Shown here one piece after another: positions 8,571-17,100 of a stretch of DNA of 64,000 bases. The first letter of the stretch is position 1. Every line of letters starts with the position of its first letter. Under the pieces are notes generated by a model that was given only the letters and a program-made list of their open reading frames with translations, did no database searches and was not told the DNA's origin. The stretch is from an uncultured Flavobacterium sp. (lineage in GTDB: Bacteria; Bacteroidota; Bacteroidia; Flavobacteriales; Flavobacteriaceae): contig NZ_CAMLDD010000026.1 in assembly GCF_946478785.1 (NCBI RefSeq), positions 1 through 64,000 on the forward strand. Direction: 5' to 3'. The position numbers were made by a program, and so were the translations under genes.

Positions 8571-9215
8571 ATGAAAAAAATACTATTACTTGCGATTACA
8601 CTATTATTCGCAACAACCGGACACGCTAAATTTATTAAAGCTGTTTTATATATGGAAGACGGATCAACAAAAAAAGGACTTGCTGAAATGGTCGAAAGTG
8701 ATGATTCTAAAGTCTATTTCAAAACAGATGAAGAAGCTAAAAAAGAAAAAATTGAAAGTGCCAACATCAAAAAAATAGAATATGCAGATGGCGAAAGCAA
8801 AAAATTTATGGCAGAACGATTATATGCCACAACAGCTAATATTTTAACCGGCAAGTTTTCGAGATCAAAGAAAAAACTCTGGTTTTACATTGTTTATGAT
8901 AAAAATGTAAAAATAGACGGGATTGCTTCGGAAGGCAGTAATCGTCGAAATGCAGCAGGTACGAGTACTATAGTTACTTTTGCGAATACAGCTTATTTTT
9001 TTGGTAAAAAAAATAGTGAAGAATTAGTATTTGGTTATGCTACCACAGGATCAAACAGTTTCGCGATAGGAACAGATTCACTAATCAGAAAAATGTCAAG
9101 AGAAGCTTTTGCAGATTGTCCTAAGCTGATTGATGCAATCGCAAAAGAAGATTTTAAAAAGGGATCTATCCTGGATCAATTAAAAACTATTTTCGAGAAA
9201 ATAAAATGTAAGTAA
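8571..9215 (+). CDS. Secreted hypothetical protein
   Basis: 214 residues starting with a signal peptide (MKKILLLAITLLFATTGHA). Then comes a beta-rich segment with YMEDGSTKKGLAEMVE, a pattern common in Bacteroidota periplasmic proteins, and a C-terminal helical part with cysteines (ADCPKLIDAI, FEKIKCK). No known domain is assigned. It is 38 bp downstream of the previous ORF, on the same strand. Confidence 0.6.
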   Translation: MKKILLLAITLLFATTGHAKFIKAVLYMEDGSTKKGLAEMVESDDSKVYFKTDEEAKKEKIESANIKKIEYADGESKKFMAERLYATTANILTGKFSRSKKKLWFYIVYDKNVKIDGIASEGSNRRNAAGTSTIVTFANTAYFFGKKNSEELVFGYATTGSNSFAIGTDSLIRKMSREAFADCPKLIDAIAKEDFKKGSILDQLKTIFEKIKCK

Positions 9216-9543
9216 ATATTTTATTGTTTGTTGGTTCTATATCAGGTATGTTTTTGAATAAATCATAGAATGATATGATTTGTTTTATAAAAATATATTT
9301 AATGATTAAAGATTTACATTCACTAGCCAGAATTGCGGTTCCTCTTCCCGAGGTCTTGTCACATTTTTTTCCATTAAATCTGCTGAGGGTCTTTGAAGGA
9401 CTATGGTTTGTTCCCATGTTTGGTTCTCCTAGCTTTAAACATAAATTTTCAAAACCCGGAGCAACGACAGTGCGAAAATTCTTTCTGTTCCTGCAAAGCG
9501 AGTCGATAAAATAAACAAATATAAATTAGATAGTAAGGAGAGC
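9216..9543. other. Gene-free stretch with a partial cassette-separating element
   Basis: No convincing gene. Around 9465-9520 the DNA reads ACGACAGTGCG, then TTTCTGTTCC and GCAAAGCGAGTCGATAAA, which is the front part of the repeat element seen whole at 10090; the terminator part is missing here. A short minus-strand frame (9187-9417) contains KTLSRFNGKKCDKTSGRGTA, which may be a scrap of an older gene or a repeat. Confidence 0.5.
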
Positions 9544-9573
9544 TTGAGGCATTCTGAAAAACTCAAAAAACAA

Positions 9574-10050
9574 ATGAATAAAATTTTCTACTCAATATTA
9601 ATTTTTGGTGCTATAATGCAAGAGGTCGCTGCACAAAAAATTGAAGAAAACAACTTTAATTTATCAGAGGGTGTAACCTATACGGTAAAACGATTTTACA
9701 ATTCCAGAACTTCCCCGTATGGTGACGCCGGAGCTGTTCAGACTCATTATTATGCTAAAGACCATAGATTTAAAACGGCATGGATTGAATTTTCTAATAA
9801 CACGGATAAAGATATTGAGATAGACTTTGAAAAAATTTTTCTTATTGGTGCTGACAATAAAAGATACCATATCCATCAAGTGGCGCAAGGCATGCAAATA
9901 ACCACGACTACTGAAGATTATAAAAAGATACTAAAACCAAGAAAGACGAAAGTCTTCATGGCTAAATTTTGGCCAATTTTTCCAAAAGACGAAAAAATTC
10001 AAGAAATGGAGGTATATGGTCAATCTATTTCTTTAAAGGAAGCAGAGTGA
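9574..10050 (+). CDS. Secreted hypothetical protein with an immunoglobulin-like middle
   Basis: The ATG at 9574 is preferred over the upstream TTG at 9544 because it gives a clean signal peptide (MNKIFYSILIFGAIMQEVAAQ). The mature protein of ~138 residues has the pattern TAWIEFSNNTDKDIEIDFEK and IFLIGADNKRYHI, typical of small DUF4352-like beta-sandwich proteins where an extended beta-strand is followed by a ligand- or partner-binding loop. Function unknown. The third repeat element follows 40 bp downstream. Confidence 0.6.
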   Translation: MNKIFYSILIFGAIMQEVAAQKIEENNFNLSEGVTYTVKRFYNSRTSPYGDAGAVQTHYYAKDHRFKTAWIEFSNNTDKDIEIDFEKIFLIGADNKRYHIHQVAQGMQITTTTEDYKKILKPRKTKVFMAKFWPIFPKDEKIQEMEVYGQSISLKEAE

Positions 10051-10089
10051 GCACAATTCCCCTGTACCGATCGCTCAGGTATGTGAAAC

Positions 10090-10227
10090 GATAGGCGAAA
10101 ATTCTCTTCGTACCTGCAAAGCGAGTCGATAAAGCAAAACAAATTTAATCATTGATAAAAAAAGTGTTTTTGGAAAAACCACTAAATACCACAACAATTA
10201 ACCTCGCCACAAGCGAGGTTTTTTTTA
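10090..10227 (+). repeat. Cassette-separating element, copy 3
   Basis: Contains GCAAAGCGAGTCGATAAAGC, ACAAATTTAATCATTGATAA, AACCACTAAATACCACAACA and the terminator with stem CCTCGC/GCGAGG (10202-10218). The leading hairpin is GGCGAA...TTCGTACC, again different from copies 1 and 2 but pairable. It closes the RHS cassette array; no RHS core follows it. The DNA from 10228 to 10572 has no convincing gene. Confidence 0.8.
10202..10226 (+). terminator. Rho-independent terminator closing the RHS array
   Basis: Stem CCTCGC/GCGAGG with loop CACAA and a run of eight T. The loop differs from copy 1 while the stem is identical. Confidence 0.85.
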
Positions 10228-10318
10228 TGCTTAAAAAGCAGTAAAAACCCGATTTGGGGATTGCATTTTTTTTGTGACAATGCCGATTGCATATTTGACT
10301 GAAAGCATAAATCCCCAT

Positions 10319-10350
10319 GCTGTGGCGAGCATCTTGCTGGTGAGACTAAG
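10319..10350. repeat. REP-like palindrome, copy 2
   Basis: TGTGGCGAGCATCTTGCTGG followed by TGAGAC matches the copy at 4338 apart from a few bases. The inner stem AGCA/TGCT is retained. Confidence 0.5.
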
Positions 10351-10572
10351 CAAATTGGCAAAGGTAAAACAGAAAGCTCGCAGCAAATAGACAGCACCCA
10401 TAATTTTAGCCAAATTCATATTAAATTTGGCTTTTCTTTCCATATAATTATCCCAAACAATGTCTAACTTTTTGGGGCAGTTCACACACGTTAGCACCTT
10501 TTAATTACTTATATATAAATATGATAAAATCCTACTTACTTTTAAAACTAGAAAGTAAAACCTTTTACATTA

Positions 10573-10797
10573 TCAATTTACTTTTGATCTTATGAATTCA
10601 TCTACAACATGCTGAACAGAAGCGGCAACATCTCCCGCTATCAAATTAGTTTCAAGTATATAAGCGTCTACAAAACCATTGACGGTTTTTTCAATTTCAT
10701 TCAGTTTTTTGATTTCATCCGGCTCATCGAGAATAGTATAAATACTTTCAAGATGTGCCTTTAAGCCTATTTCAAATTGTTTTAGTATATCTTCCAT
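10573..10797 (-). CDS. Small conserved-looking acidic helical protein
   Basis: 74 residues, predicted all-helical and acidic (MEDILKQFEIGLKAHLESIY, then DAYILETNLIAGDVAASVQH). There is no signal peptide and no known motif. Length and composition are typical of small cytoplasmic flavobacterial proteins. It lies 76 bp upstream of the next ORF in the minus direction (the ligD fragment) and may share its transcript. Confidence 0.55.
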   Translation of the reverse strand: MEDILKQFEIGLKAHLESIYTILDEPDEIKKLNEIEKTVNGFVDAYILETNLIAGDVAASVQHVVDEFIRSKVN

Positions 10798-10872
10798 TTT
10801 TAAGATCTTTATGTTGACTAATGGCTTATAGAATTGCCCCTTTAAATTAATTCATTAATAATTTTTTTATGG

Positions 10873-11574
10873 TTATTTAAAAAAGAGGCTTTGGATTTTT
10901 GCAAGGGCTTTGGCCATATCAATGCCTTTTTGCAAAGTACCTTTAAAGAGATCGCCTTCGGATTTGATTCGCTCAATGGAATTCTTTATGGTAAAATCTT
11001 TCATGGTCAGTCCTTTTTTAACTTCGTCCCAATGCAATGGCATAGATACTGTTGCGCCGGGCTTGGGCCTGAGTGAGTAAGGGCTTGCAATTGTAGCGCC
11101 CGGGCGGTTTTGAAGGAAGTCGAGATACATTTTCCCGTTCCGGTTTTTGATCAGACGCTCCAGGGATGTAAATTCAGGCAGTTGTTCATGGACAATGGAT
11201 ACAAGAAGTTTGGCGAACATCTGTGACTGGTCATAGGAATATTTGGCCCCAAGGGGAATATAGATATGAATTCCCGTTGAGCCTGATGTCTTGACATAAC
11301 CGGGGATCTCTATTGCGTCGAGTATTTTTTTTACTTCCTGGGCCGTTTCTATAACCTGATCAAAAGTGTTTTTGTCCGGGTCCAGGTCAATAACGGAGTA
11401 ATCGGGATTATCAGGATGCTGGATCCGGCTGAACCATGGATTCATTTCAATGCATCCCAGTGAAGCCATATACAAGAGCGTAGCTTCATCTTCGCCAACC
11501 AGAAATTCCTTGTCCTGGCCATCACTTGTAGTATACGGAAAAGTCTTTGCCCAATCTGGAGCTTTTCCCTTCAC
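10873..11574 (-). pseudogene. ligD: LigD polymerase (PrimPol) domain, N-terminally truncated
   Basis: 233 residues matching the C-terminal three quarters of the LigD primase-polymerase domain, which fills ends and adds nucleotides in bacterial non-homologous end joining. The catalytic DxD is present (YSVIDLDPDKN), as are the SGSTGIHIYIPL motif and the third metal-binding Asp in MYLDFLQNRPGA. The first ~60 residues of the domain, and the ligase and phosphoesterase domains that flavobacterial LigD proteins carry upstream, are absent; the GTG used as start sits in sequence that only resembles the family from KDVKGKAPDW onward. It is more likely a ligD remnant than a stand-alone polymerase, but the retained catalytic residues leave room for activity. 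No ku gene is nearby. Confidence 0.75.
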
Positions 11575-11742
11575 ATCTTTTTCAGTTATGATTAATGAAT
11601 TTGTCTGTAGATTATGGAAGTAAAATTATTAATATTGAATTATCTTAATTTTAAGGCGATTTAAGTATGGATTTTTTATGTCTTTTTTATGCTTTGTAAG
11701 GCCTTTATTTTCGTAGGGATATATTTATTTCATGTCCCGGAA

Positions 11743-11811
11743 GTGACCCGTAAAGGTCAGATTTCGCACCATTTTATGGAAGATTTGAAGAAACTGTCTT
11801 ACTACAAGTAG
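11743..11811 (+). pseudogene. C-terminal peptide relic (first of two related relics)
   Basis: The last 23 codons of a reading frame read VTRKGQISHHFMEDLKKLSY, then YK and stop. A second tail at 48026-48094 aligns over the same length with the stop at the same place (VTSTGQLSTSFLDDLKKLAY, then YI). The shared pattern suggests two degenerate 3' ends of one protein family, which I do not recognise. Confidence 0.45.
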
Positions 11812-11916
11812 GAGCTTATATGTACATGTCTTCAGTATTTTGTTTTGGATGTCCAGTTATTTAAAATGAACACTATAATTCCTTTTTTGAAAATAAACTA
11901 AGAAAAAAAATTTTAG

Positions 11917-11948
11917 AATGACATCTTTCGATAAAGAAAGATGTCATT
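11917..11948. other. Perfect 12-bp inverted repeat between divergent genes
   Basis: AATGACATCTTT (11917-11928) and its exact reverse complement AAAGATGTCATT (11937-11948) surround an 8-base loop. On the minus strand it is followed by a T-rich run, so it would work as a terminator for transcription entering from the right. It could also be an operator for the gene starting at 12072. Nothing else in 11575-12031 looks like a gene. Confidence 0.6.
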
Positions 11949-12031
11949 TGTGTATTATTTTCAAAACTTAAGATGAATGTTATTTTTTTTTATTATTTTA
12001 TAACTATCTGCTGTAAATTCATATAAAATAG

Positions 12032-12039
12032 TATTTTTG
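12032..12039 (+). promoter_or_regulatory. Candidate -7 box of the surface-protein operon
   Basis: TATTTTTG fits the Bacteroidota -7 consensus TAnnTTTG and ends 32 bases before the ATG at 12072. No clear TTTG box sits at the usual 19-20 base distance upstream, so this is tentative. Confidence 0.4.
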
Positions 12040-12071
12040 TTTTTTTTTAACATGGAAATAATTACATCTTA

Positions 12072-14141
12072 ATGACTAAAATCAAGTTTTTTTTTTATAT
12101 ATTCTTATTTTTTATATCGTTAGCATATTCTCAAACAAAGCAAGCTACTGTAATGGTAAATGCAAGGGCTCAAAAAGATCGGATTTTGATTCGTTGGGCG
12201 CTTAATTCTCCAAGCGAATGGCAAAAAGCAAATAAAAGAGGATTTATTATTACCAGAACCACCATATTAAGAGATGGTAATGTTTTACCTAAATCTGAAA
12301 AAGTTCTGCTTACGCCAAAACCACTTCTTCCCGAACCTTTAGATTCGTGGATAGAGTTAGTACAAAAAGATAATAACGCAGCTATTATTGCGCAATCTAT
12401 TTATGGTGAAAGTTTTGAGGTAACGGAAGCTAAAGAAGGAGATTTATCGAAAATAGTAAATATGGCAGATGAGCTGGATCAACGATATACTTTTGCGTTG
12501 TATGCCGCAGATATGAGTTTTACAAGTGCCATAAAAGCGGGATGGGGTTTTGTAGATTCAAATGTAAAAAAAAATGAAGTCTATGCTTATCAGGTAAGTG
12601 TTTTTGAAAGCCCCAAAGTTAAGGAATCATCGTACATGATTGGCTTAAAAGATTACAGTCCTTTGCCTGCTCCAACCGATTTTATTGCAATTCCTGATGA
12701 TAAAAAGGTGTTGCTGTCCTGGGATTATGAAACTTTTAAAAGAATCTATACTTCCTATATGGTAGAAAAATCTTCTGATGGAATAAATTTCACTCCAATA
12801 GCTACTACGCCTTTAGTAAATCTTAACGATAAAGACGATCATCCGTCAAAGGCTATGTATTATATTGATACGCTTAGTATTAACGACAAAATATATCATT
12901 ATCGATTATTTGGGATTACTTCATTTGGAGAAAAAGGAGAAATAACCAAGCCTATTACTGTTAAAGGAATAGCTGCCATTGTTACTGCAGCCAGGTTAAT
13001 TGATTATAATATTGTGAACTCAAATGAGGTAAATCTGGAATGGGAATATCCTGCAGCTTCAGAAGGTTTTATTCAGGGTTATGAAATCAATTTAGCAGAT
13101 AATGACAAAGGTCCGTATAAAATAGTTTCTAAAATGATTCCTCCCTCGGAGAGAAAACTCAATTTTAAGGAAAATTTATATCCTTCCAATTATTTTACCA
13201 TTTCTGTTGTTGGTAAAAACAACCAGCGTTTGACCTCTCAAAGTATGTTGGTTCAGCCTGTTGATTCTATACCGCCTGCAAAACCAATAGGATTAGAAGG
13301 TGCAATTGATAGCCTTGGAGTGGTGCGACTGAAATGGAAAGCCAATCTGGAAAAAGATTTAAGAGGTTATCGAATTTTAAAAGCCAATAATCCCGATGAA
13401 GAATTTGTAGATATTTATCACAAATCGTACGTGGGTAATGATTATAAAGACAGCGTAAGTCTTAAAATGACCAACAGCAAAGTATATTATAGAATTGCTG
13501 CCGAAGACATGCGATTTAATATTTCAGATCCATCTGATGTTTTGGTGTTGGATAAACCCGATAAAATTCCCCCAGCCGCTCCGATTTTTAAGGATTATGA
13601 TAATAAAGATGGCAAAGTACATTTAAAATGGATACGCAGTTATAGTGAAGATGTAGTAGGATATAGTCTTAGAAGGAAAGAGAAAGGACAGGAGAAATGG
13701 CTGGAGATTAAACAGATAAATGATACCATTCAGGAATTTACAGATGATAGGGTAGAGAATAAAAAAACATATCAGTATGCTATTTTGGCAAAGGATAAAA
13801 GCAATCTTTGGTCATCCCTGGATCATTCTACAGTAACTGTTCAGATTTTAGACTTTACACCTGTTAAAATAATTACATTTTTGCAAGGATTACCAGATAG
13901 AGAAAATAAAAAAATAGTATTAAGCTGGGACTATGCAAAAAATAAAGGCAAAGTCTTGGGGTTAAGTATTTACAAAAATGTAAAAGGAACTCCGCCAACT
14001 TTATGGAGGGAATTAAGGGGTGATGCTTTTACTTTAGAAGACAAGAATTTAAAAATTAATCAGGAACTCGAATATCATTTCATTCCTAATTTAGAAAGCG
14101 ATACTCCGGCAAAAGCAGAGACTTTAACAGTTATATATTAA
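12072..14141 (+). CDS. Secreted multi-domain fibronectin type III protein
   Basis: 689 residues. A signal peptide (MTKIKFFFYIFLFFISLAYS) is followed by ~180 residues with ILIRWALNSPSEWQKAN, then a chain of about five FN3-like domains from residue ~205 to the end. FN3 strands are visible at KVLLSWDYETFKR, EVNLEWEYPAASEGFIQGYE, VVRLKWKANLEKDLRGYRIL, KVHLKWIRSYSEDVVGYSLR and KIVLSWDYAKNKG. There is no obvious sorting domain at the C-terminus. It is the first gene of the operon; the next ATG is 4 bp after its stop. A role as a cell-surface or periplasmic scaffold is likely. The domain type is reliable, the role is inferred. Confidence 0.8.
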   Translation: MTKIKFFFYIFLFFISLAYSQTKQATVMVNARAQKDRILIRWALNSPSEWQKANKRGFIITRTTILRDGNVLPKSEKVLLTPKPLLPEPLDSWIELVQKDNNAAIIAQSIYGESFEVTEAKEGDLSKIVNMADELDQRYTFALYAADMSFTSAIKAGWGFVDSNVKKNEVYAYQVSVFESPKVKESSYMIGLKDYSPLPAPTDFIAIPDDKKVLLSWDYETFKRIYTSYMVEKSSDGINFTPIATTPLVNLNDKDDHPSKAMYYIDTLSINDKIYHYRLFGITSFGEKGEITKPITVKGIAAIVTAARLIDYNIVNSNEVNLEWEYPAASEGFIQGYEINLADNDKGPYKIVSKMIPPSERKLNFKENLYPSNYFTISVVGKNNQRLTSQSMLVQPVDSIPPAKPIGLEGAIDSLGVVRLKWKANLEKDLRGYRILKANNPDEEFVDIYHKSYVGNDYKDSVSLKMTNSKVYYRIAAEDMRFNISDPSDVLVLDKPDKIPPAAPIFKDYDNKDGKVHLKWIRSYSEDVVGYSLRRKEKGQEKWLEIKQINDTIQEFTDDRVENKKTYQYAILAKDKSNLWSSLDHSTVTVQILDFTPVKIITFLQGLPDRENKKIVLSWDYAKNKGKVLGLSIYKNVKGTPPTLWRELRGDAFTLEDKNLKINQELEYHFIPNLESDTPAKAETLTVIY

Positions 14142-14145
14142 GCCT

Positions 14146-17100
14146 ATGAAGAAGATTTACTTATTGATAATTTTATTGGTTTCTGGATTTGGATATGGAC
14201 AGATCAATTTAACAGGCGAAACGAGTTATAAATTAAACATTGTTGGCTACCAGTCTCGCAACGGTGATGGCTGTGGTGACATTGATGGATTAAGAGAAAT
14301 AAAGGCTACACGCAGGGATGGAACTACTATTTCTATATTTAACGGCAGGAAACTTTATGATGATGTTATCCATGAACAAACTTTTACCAAAACAAATCCC
14401 ATTGTAAGTGTTGAGTTTTATAAAATTGAGAAGTGGGAAAACTGGGCCGGTAATTGTGATGGCGGACCAAATCACAATAGGGATAAAATAAATATAAATT
14501 ATAATTGCTTCTCTTCTTATCAGGATAATGCAGGTAGCAACTTACGTTATTTAACAGTTACCTCTAAACCCTATATTAAAATTAATGAACCTGCAAAATC
14601 TCAGTATTTAGGAAGTTCCGAAAGAATCAAGATTGAATTACCCGATAATTTGGATGCGAGTAATTTTGATTGGAAATACAGAGTTGATGACGGAATCGAA
14701 AAAACCATTCCCTACCCATACAACTACAAAGCTGTATTGGATATTAAAGGTTCGGACTTTTTAACAGAAGCAGACTTCGGAAAGGATATTTCAATTTATG
14801 TAAATATGAATTGTAGTGCAGGTAGTGAACTGGCAAAAGGATATGCCAATAAAGATTCATATTTACAAGTTCTGGAATGTCTAAGACATTGTTCAATATT
14901 TAATTCAAAATGCAGGAATGCTTGTGTTGCTGCGCGTCAGGGTTATATTGATGAAATTTTAACGGAAGAATTTATAAAATTATACCAAAGTAACACTTCA
15001 AATGCGATTACATTTACATATTTACAATCTGCACCCGATGTGGTTTCTATTACTTCAACAGATCCAAAATGTTACGATAGTCAGGATAATAATATAAAAA
15101 TTCTATTTGGCAGACCATTGTCTGTAAATGAAAAATTAAATATTACTTTAACGAATATGGATGATGATGAACAGCTTCCTAATTTTATGGATATTGCCTT
15201 AAATGATGACAATTCATTTACTATTTTCAACATCCCAACAGGAAAATATGAACTTCAGCTTAATGGATTTCATAACGGTGCACCACTTTATTCTTCTACC
15301 ATTGCAAACCCATTGAATTTTGAGATAAAAAAACCATTGCCTCTTGATTTTACATTAAAAAGCAGTGATATTTTATGTTATGGAGCCATGAATGGTACTA
15401 TTACCATTTCTCCTATCGGAGGAAGTCGTAATGTGTCCGGTTATGATTATTATTCATTAGATGATGGTGGCAGCTGGATACCATTTCCAAATAATAAACC
15501 TTTTACTATTACGGGATTAGCACCAGGGACCTACAAAGTAAAAGTAAAAGACATGAACGAATGCATTGCTAAAATTCAAAAATTAGTTAATGGGGAAATT
15601 GAACTTAGTGATGATGCCAAAGTACTTGAAAGGACTATATTGCAACCCGAATTACCATTAACATTAAATTACACATTCAAAAAAGACCCTACTTTTTACA
15701 GAGCTGCTAATGGAAAATTAACAGCCTCAATAACCGGCGGAACAATCAATGATGATAAAACGTATGGGTACGAATGGAAAAACAGTGACGGTATAGTTTT
15801 GCCGGCAACAGCCCAGTATAACTCTGCTGATAAAACATATAATATTACATTAGAAAATTTTCCTGATGGAGAATACAAACTAACTGTAAAAGATAAAAAT
15901 TACAATAACGCCACAAATAACGCAGGTTGTTCTATTATTGAATCATCTCAAATATTAACTCAGCCTGATCCAATTGTAATTACAATAGAAGAAGCGCAGG
16001 CAATTTCTTGTAATACCGAAAACAATGATCTTATAACAGGAAATCTAAATAAACTATCAGACGGGATTTTAAAAGCAACAGTAAACGGCGGTATTAAATT
16101 TACAGGATCTGCAAATAATGGTTTGCCCTATAAGTTTATTTGGTCAAAATACAATGCTGCAACCAATTTGTGGGAGGAATTGACCGAGTATAAAACAGAT
16201 ACTGCCGGGAATCTTTCAGAGGGGAATTATTCATTAAATATTGAAGATGCTAACGGAATAGTACAAGGAACTTACAATACAACAGATTTAGTAACTGCAC
16301 TTCCAACAACAAAAGAAATCGCAGAACCAGCGAAATTGGAATTGTCCTTTACCACCGGAAATGTTTCCTGCCACGAAGGTAATAACGGTTGGGCAACAGC
16401 CAATGTTACAGGAGGGTCAGGATCTTATACTTATACATGGTATAGTACAGGTGGAATTATAGACCAAAACAATATAACTCAGCTAACAGCGGGCGAATAT
16501 ACTGTTGAGGTTACAGACGATAAAGGATGTTTTGTAAAAGGCAGTATAATTATTCAGGAGCCAAGCGAAGAAGTAAAAATCGAGTACGAAGAAATTTATA
16601 CACCTACTTTTTCAGGAGCGACTAACGGAAGAATTATAGCCAGGATAACAGGAGGAACATCAAATGATGATCAATCTTATAATTATGTGTGGAAAAATTC
16701 AAAAGGAATTTTGCAAACTACCACTGCTGAAATGAAAGATGGAATTTATACCATTACCCTAAATGGTGTTCCGGCCGATGATTATTTTTTAACGATTACC
16801 GATAAAAATTATAACGAAGCAACCAATCAAATTACGAATTGTTCGGTATTAGAGTCAAAAGTAACACTGAATGAACCTGATCCTTTAAAAGTTGTTTTTG
16901 AAATTGTCCGTACTATTTCCTGTAATACCAATAACGAATTCGGAAATGATACAGATACAACCCCAATTGACGGTCAGCGTGATGAATCGCAAGATGGTAT
17001 TTTAAAAGCTCGTGTTTCTGGCGGGACACCGCTGGCATCCTCTGTAAACAATGGATTGCCTTATTATTTTTATTGGAAAAAACAACAGGCAGATGGTTCC

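Noticed and set aside
9187..9417. Minus-strand frame with KTLSRFNGKKCDKTSGRGTA
   Set aside because: It overlaps a partial repeat element and the end of a secreted-protein gene; it is too short and isolated to call.
10231..10497. Minus-strand frame of 88 codons with a hydrophobic middle (MGAVYLLRAFCFTFANLLS)
   Set aside because: Part of it is the REP-like palindrome read as protein, and no family or start signal supports it. It may be a decayed gene scrap at best.
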